Shown: piece by piece, positions 44,920 to 53,644 of the stretch
Layout of the letters: every line of letters starts with the position of its first letter
Numbering within the stretch: position 1 is the first letter of the stretch
NCBI GenBank assembly: GCA_934746515.1
Contig: CAKVFH010000004.1
Location: 1-64,000 of the forward strand
Source of the DNA: an uncultured Clostridia bacterium
GTDB lineage: Bacteria; Bacillota; Clostridia; Christensenellales; UBA1242
Direction: 5' to 3'
Length of the DNA stretch: 64,000 nucleotides
The notes under the pieces: generated by a model
Database searches by the model: none
Told to the model about the DNA's origin: nothing
What the model saw: the letters and a program-made list of their open reading frames with translations, nothing else
Translations under genes and position numbers: made by a program

Positions 44920-47538
44920 ATGAAATTATTTTATCAAATGGAAAAACAAGAAGTTTTTGACGCAGTTGAAAGTTCGGCTGACGGGCTCACATCTGACGAA
45001 GCCAGCGAAAGACTTTCGGAAGACGGCAAAAACATCTTAAAAGAAAAGAATAAAAGAAAACCTATAAAGATATTTTTTAGCCAGTTTGCAAACATGATGA
45101 TCTTGCTGCTTATTCTGGTTAGTGGGGTGTCGCTTGTTTATTCAATTGTGAATCATGAAAGCGTTATCGAAGCGGTTGTTATTTTTTCATGCGTTATGGT
45201 AAATGCAATCATGGGTTTTATTCAAGAAATGAAATCTGAAAATGCAATTGATTCGCTAAAAACCATGACATCGTCAAAGGTTCAAGTTAAAAGAAATGGT
45301 GCGTGGATTGAAGTTGACGCCAGCGAACTTGTTGTTGGCGATGTGATTAGTCTTGACGCAGGCGACAAAGTTCCTGCAGATGCAAGAATTTTGGAAGCGG
45401 TTAGTTTAAAAGTTGACGAGTCGGTGCTCACTGGTGAAAGCTTGTCAGTTGAAAAATTTGACGATGTTTTGACAGGTAGCAAACTTATTCAAGACCAAAC
45501 AAATATTTTATTTTCAGGCACAAGCATTGTAAACGGCAGAGCTGAAGCAATTGTTATTTTCACCGGCATGGACACAGAGCTTGGCAAGATTGCAGGCACT
45601 CTTGATAAGGCAGAAGAAGCGTTGACTCCGCTTCAAATGAAGATTAAAAAAGTCAGCGGATTTATCACTGTTATTGCCTGTATATTGGTTGCAATCACCC
45701 TTTGCTATGGCTTGGTTTTGAAAAAAGATGCACTTTCAATCATTATGCTTTGCATTTCAATGATACTTGCGTCAGTCCCAGAAGTTTTGCCAGTTTCAAT
45801 CACTGCAACACTCACCATTGGTGTTGAACAAATGGCAAAAAAGAAGACTGTTGTAAAACAACTTTCTGCCATTGAAACCTTGGGTTCAACACAAATTATT
45901 TGTTCTGATAAAACTGGAACAATCACAACCAATCAAATGACTTTGGTTGAAATCTATGCAAATGAAAAGAAATATATTGATATAAAAAAGAACTATAAAG
46001 AGCTTGATATTTGCAACCATATTTTGGGGCTGTGCAATGACACGGTTTCTGACAGCAAAAACAAGGGCGAATTTATGGGCGATCCCGTTGAAATTGCGCT
46101 CAGCAAATATTTATACAATCTTGGTGAAAATATAGAGCACCTAAAAAGCGAACATGAAAGAGTTGATGAAATTCCGTTTGATTCAACTCGAAAAATGATG
46201 ACAACACTAAATGATTTTGACGGAAAACTCATGGTGCTGACAAAGGGTGGATATAGTGAAATCATCAAGCATTGCAACAGGTTCTTGAAAAACGGCAAGA
46301 TTTTAAAGATAACGCCAGTTGTTAAAAATAAATATCTTCAGAAAGAAAAGGCAATGAGCAAAACGGCTTACAAAGTTTTGGCTCTTGCCTATAAACCAAT
46401 TGAAACAAAAGCGGAATTTAATGAAGATGATTTGGTGCTTGTCGGTATGGTTGGATTGGTTGATCCGCCAAAAGACGGAGTGAAAGAAGCTGTTGAAAAA
46501 TGCAAACAGGCAAAGATAAAACCGATTATGATTACTGGTGACAGTTTGGCGACTGCACTTGCGGTTGCCAAAGATGTTGGCATTGCAAAAAATGACTCAC
46601 AAGCAATTGAAGGCTCTGCAATTGACGGACTCACTGATGACGAACTTGCGTCGTTTGTGAAAAAATATACGGTGTTTGCAAGAGTTACTCCAGACCACAA
46701 AGTTAGAATTGTTCGCGCGTTCCAATCTGGCGGAAAAGTTGTTGCAATGACTGGTGACGGCGTCAATGATGCGCCAGCGCTAAAACTCGCACATGTGGGT
46801 GTTGGAATGGGCAGGTCTGGGACAGACGTCACAAAAAACGTTGCTGATATAATTTTAATGGACGACAGTTTTTCAACAATCGTTACGGCTGTCGAAGAAG
46901 GTAGAAGAATATATAACAATGTTATTCGCACAATCCTTTACAACTTGTCTTCAAACTTTACTGAAATATTTTTGATTTTGATTGGCATGCTTATGATGAA
47001 AGATATTATTTCGCCAATCCATATTTTGTATATTGACCTTGTGGCTGACACTATTCCGTCAATTGCGCTTGCGTTCGAAAAAGATAACAAAAACAGCATG
47101 AAACAAAAACCTTTTGGATTATCAAGGCGAGTGTTTACGCCTTTCATGATTTCAAGCATAGTTGTTTCGGCTTTGATTGAAACTGCAATTTCAATTGGTG
47201 TGTTTGTGATCGCAAACAAATACATTGGCTATGGAGCGGCTCAAACTTTAACACTGTTGTCTATTGTTATCAATGAATATATTTTCACATACAATTGCAA
47301 AGAACTTAAAGATTTTAGTTTCAAGAAAGGTTTGTTTAACAACAAAGTTATGAATATTTCAACTTTGATTTTGTTGCTCATTCAAGTGGTTGTATTCTTC
47401 ACACCGGTCGGTTTTGTGTTTGGACTTTCAAGCATTTCAGCTGTTCAATTCTTGGCTGTTATGGGAATAAATATTTTGGGATTCTTTTTAATAGAAGTTT
47501 CAAAACCTATTTTGAATAAGCTTTTTAAGGATAAATAG
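44920..47538 (+). CDS. Cation-transporting P-type ATPase, Ca2+-type (second copy)
   Basis: The 872-residue P2 ATPase carries LTGES, DKTGTITT, the TGDGVNDAP hinge and ten membrane helices. The helix-4 ion motif reads PEVLP. Sequence and loop lengths differ clearly from the pump at 17609-20215, so the two are diverged paralogues with perhaps different ions or affinities. I start at MKLFYQMEKQ (GGAGAAGG upstream); the longer frame would extend through the promoter region. Substrate is probably Ca2+, though Mn2+ or other cations are possible. Confidence 0.88.
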   Translation: MKLFYQMEKQEVFDAVESSADGLTSDEASERLSEDGKNILKEKNKRKPIKIFFSQFANMMILLLILVSGVSLVYSIVNHESVIEAVVIFSCVMVNAIMGFIQEMKSENAIDSLKTMTSSKVQVKRNGAWIEVDASELVVGDVISLDAGDKVPADARILEAVSLKVDESVLTGESLSVEKFDDVLTGSKLIQDQTNILFSGTSIVNGRAEAIVIFTGMDTELGKIAGTLDKAEEALTPLQMKIKKVSGFITVIACILVAITLCYGLVLKKDALSIIMLCISMILASVPEVLPVSITATLTIGVEQMAKKKTVVKQLSAIETLGSTQIICSDKTGTITTNQMTLVEIYANEKKYIDIKKNYKELDICNHILGLCNDTVSDSKNKGEFMGDPVEIALSKYLYNLGENIEHLKSEHERVDEIPFDSTRKMMTTLNDFDGKLMVLTKGGYSEIIKHCNRFLKNGKILKITPVVKNKYLQKEKAMSKTAYKVLALAYKPIETKAEFNEDDLVLVGMVGLVDPPKDGVKEAVEKCKQAKIKPIMITGDSLATALAVAKDVGIAKNDSQAIEGSAIDGLTDDELASFVKKYTVFARVTPDHKVRIVRAFQSGGKVVAMTGDGVNDAPALKLAHVGVGMGRSGTDVTKNVADIILMDDSFSTIVTAVEEGRRIYNNVIRTILYNLSSNFTEIFLILIGMLMMKDIISPIHILYIDLVADTIPSIALAFEKDNKNSMKQKPFGLSRRVFTPFMISSIVVSALIETAISIGVFVIANKYIGYGAAQTLTLLSIVINEYIFTYNCKELKDFSFKKGLFNNKVMNISTLILLLIQVVVFFTPVGFVFGLSSISAVQFLAVMGINILGFFLIEVSKPILNKLFKDK

Positions 47539-47545
47539 TTCAACT

Positions 47546-47579
47546 AAAATTGCAGGGATAATTTGCCTTGCAATTTTTT
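47546..47579 (+). terminator. Terminator after the second P-ATPase
   Basis: AAAATTGCA pairs with TGCAATTTT, with GG/CC extending the stem, then T residues. Confidence 0.7.
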
Positions 47580-47613
47580 ATTTCTGTTGTATAATAGACT
47601 TATAGGAGAGAGT

Positions 47614-48987
47614 ATGCTTTTTACAGATAAAGATGTTTTTGATCTAAATGGGAAAATGAAATTTCAGGAGTATGTTGCAAATAATCTTACTAGCGAAAAT
47701 GCGATTGAACTTAATTTCACAAAAGATTATTTGAAAGACAACATCAACTTGGTTTATAAGCTTCTTAATAATTATGTTACACAAAAAATGTCAGTACATT
47801 TGATTATTGATGCTGACTATCTTGAGTTTGAAATTGTTGATAAACTGCAAAAATTAAAATCAAATGGAGATATCAAAATTGATATAAAAGGCATTGAATA
47901 TGAAGAGCAACACGACATTGATTCAATTGTAAAAGTTCAACGCCAAGCAAAAAATTTTATAAAAAATGTGAGAGAATTAAAATTGTCGCCACTAGAAAAA
48001 TTTTTGCTGATTTATAATTTTGTTGGAACAAGAATTTATAAAAAAGAGAAAGATGGCGAAGCTGTTGCCAAATCAAGAGCAGTTTACAGTGTTTTGGAAG
48101 GTGATGATATTGTTTGCGCTGGATATGCAAATCTTATGATTTATTTATGTAATCAGTCAGGAATTGAAAATTTGAAAGTAATTTCGCATTTTATTGACAC
48201 CTTTGATCCGAAAACAAAACAAAAACACTCTGGGCACGAAAATAATTTTGTTTATATTGATGATAAAAAATATGGCATAAAAGGTTGGTATTTTATTGAT
48301 GCTTGTTGGGATTCAAGAAAGTCAACCAATAATCCGCCAACAATAAAATATTGTTTACTGACATTTGCACAGGCAAAAAAAGTGCTTGGAGAAGGTTTCC
48401 GCAGCAGAACCTTGCTGTTTGAAGACCAGTCGCGAAGATACAGTCAATTAAAAGACATTGAAATTGAACGTCGTTTTGGTGGACAAAAAATTACTTATCA
48501 AAATTACCAGCGTAGGTTTGATGCTGAAATTGATCTTGTGATTTCGTCAGGCAAATATGACAACTTTATTGAGCAGTGTAAGAAAAATGGCGAGTCTGAC
48601 GAAGTGATTAAGGCTTTACTGGAAGAAAAAATAAAAAAAGATTATGGCATTGAAAGACCTGACAATAAAACACTTTTTAAGCTTACGCAAAAAGATAAAG
48701 AGATTAGATTTAATAGCTTCATGAACAATATTGAAAGCACAAAGGAGATTGACAAACAAACATTTATTGATGCGTTGAATAATGCTTATGGGGCTTTAAC
48801 AGAAGATGAAGAGGCTCTAAAATATTTCACCGATCTAGTTGTGAATGATTCATTTAAACCAGATTTTATTTGGCGAAATGCTGATGTCGGCGACAAAAAC
48901 GAAAATAATGACACAAATAAAAATGGAGGCAAAGGAAGTGCCACTCATGTCGACGGCGAAAGCGAAAAGCCAATCGAAAAAGAATAG
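47614..48987 (+). CDS. Transglutaminase-like domain protein
   Basis: This 457-residue cytoplasmic protein has a transglutaminase/protease-like core in the middle. The Cys is in VCAGYANLM (residues about 168-176), the His in GHENNFVYI (about 208-216) and the Asp in FIDACWDS (about 226-233), the expected C-H-D triad order. No signal peptide or membrane helix is present. The C-terminus is Asn/Lys/Glu-rich and disordered. The N-terminal 130 residues are unassigned. I start at MLFTDKDVF (TAGGAGAGAGT). The function could be peptide processing, but the target is unknown. Confidence 0.7.
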   Translation: MLFTDKDVFDLNGKMKFQEYVANNLTSENAIELNFTKDYLKDNINLVYKLLNNYVTQKMSVHLIIDADYLEFEIVDKLQKLKSNGDIKIDIKGIEYEEQHDIDSIVKVQRQAKNFIKNVRELKLSPLEKFLLIYNFVGTRIYKKEKDGEAVAKSRAVYSVLEGDDIVCAGYANLMIYLCNQSGIENLKVISHFIDTFDPKTKQKHSGHENNFVYIDDKKYGIKGWYFIDACWDSRKSTNNPPTIKYCLLTFAQAKKVLGEGFRSRTLLFEDQSRRYSQLKDIEIERRFGGQKITYQNYQRRFDAEIDLVISSGKYDNFIEQCKKNGESDEVIKALLEEKIKKDYGIERPDNKTLFKLTQKDKEIRFNSFMNNIESTKEIDKQTFIDALNNAYGALTEDEEALKYFTDLVVNDSFKPDFIWRNADVGDKNENNDTNKNGGKGSATHVDGESEKPIEKE

Positions 48988-48990
48988 ATA

Positions 48991-49016
48991 AAACAGGTGC
49001 TGGGCGCCTGTTTTTG
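48991..49016 (+). terminator. First of two tandem terminators
   Basis: AAACAGGTGC pairs with GCGCCTGTTT around TGG, then TTGTTT. A second hairpin follows 12 bases later. Confidence 0.8.
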
Positions 49017-49027
49017 TTTCAGAAAAT

Positions 49028-49052
49028 CACGGGGATTGCTCCGTGTTTTTTT
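49028..49052 (+). terminator. Second tandem terminator
   Basis: CACGGGG pairs with CTCCGTG (one G-U) around a 4-base loop, then seven T residues. Together they insulate the phage-derived gene pair. Confidence 0.75.
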
Positions 49053-49148
49053 GTGAGAAATTTTGTGTGTCATGGTTGAGAGAAAATTCTTCTTTGTTGT
49101 GGTAAGATGAGATTGTTAGAAATAACGAAAAAATAAAAAGGAGGAAAA

Positions 49149-50510
49149 ATGTCAAATATCATATTTGTAAAAGAAGAGCGCAATGTTTTATCTTTTGATG
49201 GGGAAGTGTTTGATATTGTTGCAAACAGTACAAATTTTTACTTGAAGTTTGAGCTTGATGATGAATGGAAAGCTGGCAGTGTTATTACAGCGGTTTTTGA
49301 TTTTGATGGTGAGAAATGCTATGCAGAACTTGACGATGATTTCATGTGTCAGATTCCACAAACCAATTGCTCAAAAATCTTGTTTTGTTTGACAACTGAA
49401 CCAGATTCAAACTCAAAACTTTCTTCAACAATTCTTTCGCTTAATGTTGAAAAAAGTGGAGACACAAGTTTTGATGACGACATATTGTATCAAACCGCGC
49501 GAGCTAATCTTTTGAAACTTATCGAAGAGGTAAAAAATGGCAAGTGTGTTAATGCCGAACTTGCTCAAAAAGCTACTTTGGCAGATACGGCAACTTATGC
49601 CACAACGGCGGGCACTTCAGAGACACAAGTGAGTTTGACTGGAGATGAATCCATTTCTGGTGCAAAAAATTTCACAGGCACAATAACTCATAACTCAAAC
49701 ATAATTCCAGACTCTTCACAATACTCAAATCCAAATTTATTGATGAACGGCAACTTTATTGTCAATCAAAGGGGTGGCACAACATACGAGCGTGTTGCAT
49801 CAAACCTTTACACTGCGGATAGGTGGGGATTGCTACAAGGCAACGGAACATTCACGCCAACCGCTGGCAGACTTGTTGGACAAGATGAAACAAATCCGAC
49901 GATTCTTTGTCAGTGGATTGATGATGCTAAAAAATTGTTCTATGGAAAAACAATAACCGTTAGCGCGACAATCAATGGTGTTAGACACAGCAAAACCACC
50001 ACCTTGCCTGAAACTTATTCGGCAGATTACACCGAAAATCTTTATGTTGGCGAAGGCTTTACTTGGAGACTTTACATAAAAAGAACCGCATACAGACTTG
50101 GTGTTCAGTTTGTTGTTAATAATGGTGTCACAATCATTATCAAAGAAGTTAAACTTGAATATTCAACATTCCCAACAAAATATTACGAGAGAATTTATGC
50201 CGAAGAATTAAATATGTGTCAAAGATATTTTCAAAAGTTCACAGTATTCACCATTGGATATGCGCCAACAGCTGAAAAGATACATTTTTATGTGTCGCTT
50301 CCAACCACAATGAAGGTTACAAAAACCTTGCAGTTTATTGGTAATCCAAAAATTTTGAAAGACGGCGAGCAAATTGTTCCGGATAACATTGAAGTTTATC
50401 AAGTTGATAACAATGGTGTTATTCTCATTGCGCGTGGTTCTGGTTTTACTGCAAATCAGGGTTATGTGCTGGTTAATGGAACATTAAAATTGGATGCGGA
50501 GGCATATTGA
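49149..50510 (+). CDS. Phage tail/baseplate-like protein
   Basis: The 453-residue protein is of phage-tail type. An Ig-like N-terminal domain (residues 1-110) is followed by a linker. The segment NLLMNGNFIVNQRG (about 199-212) with Y-T-A-D-R-W is typical of tail-fibre or receptor-binding proteins. Two beta-rich domains complete it. The ribosome site AAGGAGGAAAAA is strong. No capsid, terminase, integrase or lysis genes are nearby, so this is a stand-alone module with the gene behind it. Confidence 0.72.
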   Translation: MSNIIFVKEERNVLSFDGEVFDIVANSTNFYLKFELDDEWKAGSVITAVFDFDGEKCYAELDDDFMCQIPQTNCSKILFCLTTEPDSNSKLSSTILSLNVEKSGDTSFDDDILYQTARANLLKLIEEVKNGKCVNAELAQKATLADTATYATTAGTSETQVSLTGDESISGAKNFTGTITHNSNIIPDSSQYSNPNLLMNGNFIVNQRGGTTYERVASNLYTADRWGLLQGNGTFTPTAGRLVGQDETNPTILCQWIDDAKKLFYGKTITVSATINGVRHSKTTTLPETYSADYTENLYVGEGFTWRLYIKRTAYRLGVQFVVNNGVTIIIKEVKLEYSTFPTKYYERIYAEELNMCQRYFQKFTVFTIGYAPTAEKIHFYVSLPTTMKVTKTLQFIGNPKILKDGEQIVPDNIEVYQVDNNGVILIARGSGFTANQGYVLVNGTLKLDAEAY

Positions 50511-51199
50511 TGGAAAATGAAATTTTAGAAAACAGCAATCAAAACGAAAGCGCTTTTGACGAAGTCGCAATTCAAGAAGTCGCAAACGAAAATGGTTTTG
50601 AAATGGAAGAAAACATTGTGGGCGGAGAGACGGAAGGACAAAATCAATTGACCGAAAACTTGGTGGCTCAAGAACCAAATAGTTGTGAGAATTTTGAAGG
50701 GCAAACATTGGTTTCAGCAGAAACTGGTGAATGCGAACAAAAATTGGAAACTATCCAAAATATTCAAGAAAACAGCGAAAAAACTGGTGAAGACAACACA
50801 GAAGAATTGAGTCAAGCGCAAGAGCAGAAGATTGAACATTTTGAAAGAGATGAGCTATTTGATGATGAAAAATTTTGCACAAATGGTGACAATGGTATTT
50901 TAGAAAAAAACAATTTAGAAGAAACGCAAGAGATTAAGCAAGAAACTGAAAACTTGACTGAAAACACCAAACTGGTTAGTGAATTTGATGACATTAAATG
51001 CGATGACAAAGTGGGGGTTTATATAAAGGTTAATGATGCAGGTTTTATTACTGATGTCAGCAGTGATTTGTTTTTGGATAATCTTGACGGCTGGATAAAA
51101 ATCGATGAAGGCGAAGGCGACAGATTTGTGCATGCGCAGTCTTCTTATTTTGACAGTCCGCTGGTTGACGAATTCGGAAACTATTTGCTTAAAAGATAA
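50510..51199 (+). CDS. Acidic protein with phage-tail-type C-terminal domain
   Basis: Of its 229 residues the first 155 or so are Glu/Gln/Asn-rich and probably disordered. The last 65 form a small domain found at the end of many phage structural proteins (GWIKIDEGEGDRFVHAQSS, then Y-F). The ATG overlaps the previous TGA by one base and has GGAGG 7 nt upstream. It was probably derived from phage together with the gene before it. Function is unknown. Confidence 0.65.
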   Translation: MENEILENSNQNESAFDEVAIQEVANENGFEMEENIVGGETEGQNQLTENLVAQEPNSCENFEGQTLVSAETGECEQKLETIQNIQENSEKTGEDNTEELSQAQEQKIEHFERDELFDDEKFCTNGDNGILEKNNLEETQEIKQETENLTENTKLVSEFDDIKCDDKVGVYIKVNDAGFITDVSSDLFLDNLDGWIKIDEGEGDRFVHAQSSYFDSPLVDEFGNYLLKR

Positions 51200-51216
51200 A
51201 AACAAAATATTAAAGT

Positions 51217-51248
51217 AAAAACGATAGCCGTTTGGTTATCGTTTTTTT
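51217..51248 (+). terminator. Terminator after the phage-derived pair
   Basis: AAAACGATAGCC pairs with GGTTATCGTTTT (one G-U) around GTTT, then T residues. Confidence 0.8.
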
Positions 51249-51517
51249 GTTGTTATTAAAAAAATGTGGTGAAAGAGAAAAATTTTTGAATAACGAAATC
51301 AAACGAAACGATTGGGGCATGAATTGGATTGTGGTTTATTAGTTTGTGATTTGGATAAAATTATAAAAGAGTTTTAAACTCCGTTTGCCGAAAAATAAAA
51401 AATTTGGTCAGATTTTGTAATAAACTTTGAGCTTGAGTTTTATAATTTATAGAAGCGGAAACAATGGGTGCAAAACACACAAAAAGCGTGTTTTTATTTG
51501 ATATTAGCCCTATTTTG

Positions 51518-51547
51518 TTGACAATACCGCTTTAAATAAAATAAAAT
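51518..51547 (+). promoter_or_regulatory. Promoter of the CofE-like/nfnAB operon
   Basis: TTGACA (51518-51523) and TAAAAT (51542-51547) are 18 nt apart, upstream of a TGGAGGGG ribosome site. Confidence 0.65.
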
Positions 51548-51575
51548 CAAAGTGTAATAAAATCTGGAGGGGTTT

Positions 51576-52757
51576 ATGAGAACTTATGGAACTTGTGCGT
51601 ATGGTGTTCGTGCGCCAATAATCAGGCCTGGAGACGATTTGGTGAATATTGTTGCTGATTCAGTTCTTGCTGTGGCTAAAGAAAAAAATCTAACATTAAA
51701 AGAAAAGGATATTGTTGCTGTAACTGAAGCAGTTGTTGCAAAAAGCCAAAACAATTTTGCAAAGATTGAAGACATTACAACTGATGTTCGAAACAAAATG
51801 GGTGGCGGAAAAATTGGTCTTATTTTTCCAATTCTTTCAAGAAACCGTTTTATTGGAATTTTGGAAGGCATTGCAAATGCTGCAGATGAGCTTGTGATTA
51901 TGCTTTCTTATCCATTTGATGAAGTGGGAAATCCACTTGTGTCAATTGACAAACTTTATGAACTTGGAATAAGTAAGTTTGATAGAGAATTTAGCAGCGA
52001 TGAGTTTTATAAACTTGTTGGCGATATTGAACATCCATTCACCGGTGTTGATTATATCAAAACCTATCTTGAAGCATGCAATGGAAAAGCAAAGATTATT
52101 CTTTCAAATGACCCTGTTGATATTTTGAAATATACAAAAAAAGTTATCAATGCTGATATTGCATCAAGAGTAAGAACAAAAAAACTCTTGCTTGCAAGCG
52201 GTGCAGAAAAAGTTTTGTCGCTTGACGAAATTTTAAACGAACCAAGCACCGAACATGGCTATCATGAACTCTATGGTGTTTTGGGTTCAAACAGATCAAA
52301 AGAAGGTCAATTAAAACTCTTCCCACGCGGCGGAAAAGAGTTTGTTGAAAACTTGCAAAAGGAACTCAAAAAACGCACAGGCAAAACAATTGAATGTATG
52401 GTTTATGGCGACGGCGCTTTCAAAGATCCAGTTGGTGGAATTTGGGAACTTGCAGACCCTGTTGTTAGCCCTGCATTTACATCTGGCTTGCTTGGCACTC
52501 CAAATGAAATTAAGCTTAAATATGTTGCAGACAATCAGATTGCTGATGAAACTGGCGAAAAAGCCATTGAAGATATAAAGAAAATTATCAAGTCAAAATC
52601 AGAAAATTTGAAAGCACAAAACATTTCTCTTGGAACAACTCCAAGAAGAATAACAGACCTTGTTGGTTCGCTTTGTGATTTGGTTTCTGGAAGCGGTGAC
52701 AAAGGAACTCCAATCGTTCTTGTTACTGGTTATTTTGACAATTTTGCGACTGAATAA
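51576..52757 (+). CDS. CofE-like F420-0:gamma-glutamyl ligase family protein
   Basis: The 393-residue protein belongs to the CofE family. Seen are the N-terminal APIIRPGDD with IVAVTEAVVAKS, a central FPILSRNRF and the later Y-G-D-G-A-F-K-D-P-x-G-G-I-W-E-L-A-D-P metal/nucleotide motif. In methanogens and actinobacteria CofE adds glutamates to F420. In clostridia that lack F420 the family occurs with no known substrate. It stands first in a run with NfnAB, 44 bases ahead of the NfnA gene. A promoter and GGAGGGG site precede it. Confidence 0.82.
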   Translation: MRTYGTCAYGVRAPIIRPGDDLVNIVADSVLAVAKEKNLTLKEKDIVAVTEAVVAKSQNNFAKIEDITTDVRNKMGGGKIGLIFPILSRNRFIGILEGIANAADELVIMLSYPFDEVGNPLVSIDKLYELGISKFDREFSSDEFYKLVGDIEHPFTGVDYIKTYLEACNGKAKIILSNDPVDILKYTKKVINADIASRVRTKKLLLASGAEKVLSLDEILNEPSTEHGYHELYGVLGSNRSKEGQLKLFPRGGKEFVENLQKELKKRTGKTIECMVYGDGAFKDPVGGIWELADPVVSPAFTSGLLGTPNEIKLKYVADNQIADETGEKAIEDIKKIIKSKSENLKAQNISLGTTPRRITDLVGSLCDLVSGSGDKGTPIVLVTGYFDNFATE

Positions 52758-52801
52758 TAATTTTATAAAACGCCAAAGGCGTGCTAAAAAAAGGAGGAAA
52801 A

Positions 52802-53644
52802 ATGTATAAAATTGTTAGCAAAAGGATGCTAAATCCAACAGTGTGCGAAATGGAGATTGAAGCACCACTCGTTGCAAGAAAAGCTGAAGCTGGTCAGTTT
52901 ATAATTTTGCGCGTAGACGAGAAAGGCGAAAGGATTCCACTCACCGTTGCCGGATTTGACAGAAAAAAAGGATTACTAAAAATCATATTCCAAGTTGTTG
53001 GTGCAACAACAAAACAACTTGAAATGAAAAATGCCGGAGAGTATATTCAAGACTTTGTTGGACCACTTGGCAGAGCAACTGATATTGAAGGCATCAAAAA
53101 AGTGTGCGTTGTTGGTGGCGGTGTTGGTTGTGCGATTGCATTTCCACTTGCTCAAAAACTTTTTGGCGTGGGCTGTGACACAACAAGCATAACAGGCTTT
53201 AGAAACAAAGACCTTGTTATTTTGGAAGAAGAGTTTAAAAACAATTCAACCAAGCATATTTGTGTTACTGATGACGGAACCTATGGCGAGCAGGGCAATG
53301 TTTGCATGCCACTTGAAAAGATGCTTTCAAGCGGTGAAAAATTTGATCGTATCTTTGCGATTGGACCAATTGTTATGATGAAATTCGTAACTCAAACAGC
53401 AAAAAAATATAATGTTCCTTGCACCGTTTCAATGAACCCAATCATGATTGACGGAACTGGAATGTGCGGTGGTTGCAGACTTACCGTTGATGGTGAAATG
53501 AAGTTTGCGTGCATTGATGGCCCAGAGTTTGACGGCTACAAAGTTAATTTTGATGAACTTCAAACCAGAAATGGTATGTATGGCGACTTCGAAAAACATA
53601 AATATGAAGAAACTTGCAATCTTTTTAATAAGGGGGTTAAATAA
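52802..53644 (+). CDS. nfnA: NfnA-type ferredoxin-NADP+ reductase subunit alpha
   Basis: This 280-residue flavoprotein resembles the small subunit of NfnAB, which reversibly transfers electrons between NADH, ferredoxin and NADPH by flavin bifurcation. It has an FAD-binding beta-barrel (residues 1-100), a GGGVGCA nucleotide motif, and a C-terminal MCGGCR cluster region that ligates a [2Fe-2S] centre. I start at MYKIVSKR, which has AAAGGAGG. The following gene encodes the partner subunit, with the stop and ATG touching. Confidence 0.9.
   Translation: MYKIVSKRMLNPTVCEMEIEAPLVARKAEAGQFIILRVDEKGERIPLTVAGFDRKKGLLKIIFQVVGATTKQLEMKNAGEYIQDFVGPLGRATDIEGIKKVCVVGGGVGCAIAFPLAQKLFGVGCDTTSITGFRNKDLVILEEEFKNNSTKHICVTDDGTYGEQGNVCMPLEKMLSSGEKFDRIFAIGPIVMMKFVTQTAKKYNVPCTVSMNPIMIDGTGMCGGCRLTVDGEMKFACIDGPEFDGYKVNFDELQTRNGMYGDFEKHKYEETCNLFNKGVK

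Larger units (their letters stand above)
51200..51575. other. Intergenic region before the CofE-like operon
   Basis: It holds a terminator (51217-51248), a weak hairpin AAAACAC/GTGTTTT at about 51472-51494 and a consensus promoter at 51518-51547. A 23-codon frame at 51464-51535 is hydrophobic but has no convincing ribosome site. I see no other gene. Confidence 0.5.

Noticed and set aside
51464..51535. 23-codon hydrophobic ORF before the CofE-like gene
   Set aside because: No good ribosome site. It overlaps the promoter at 51518-51547, so chance is more likely.
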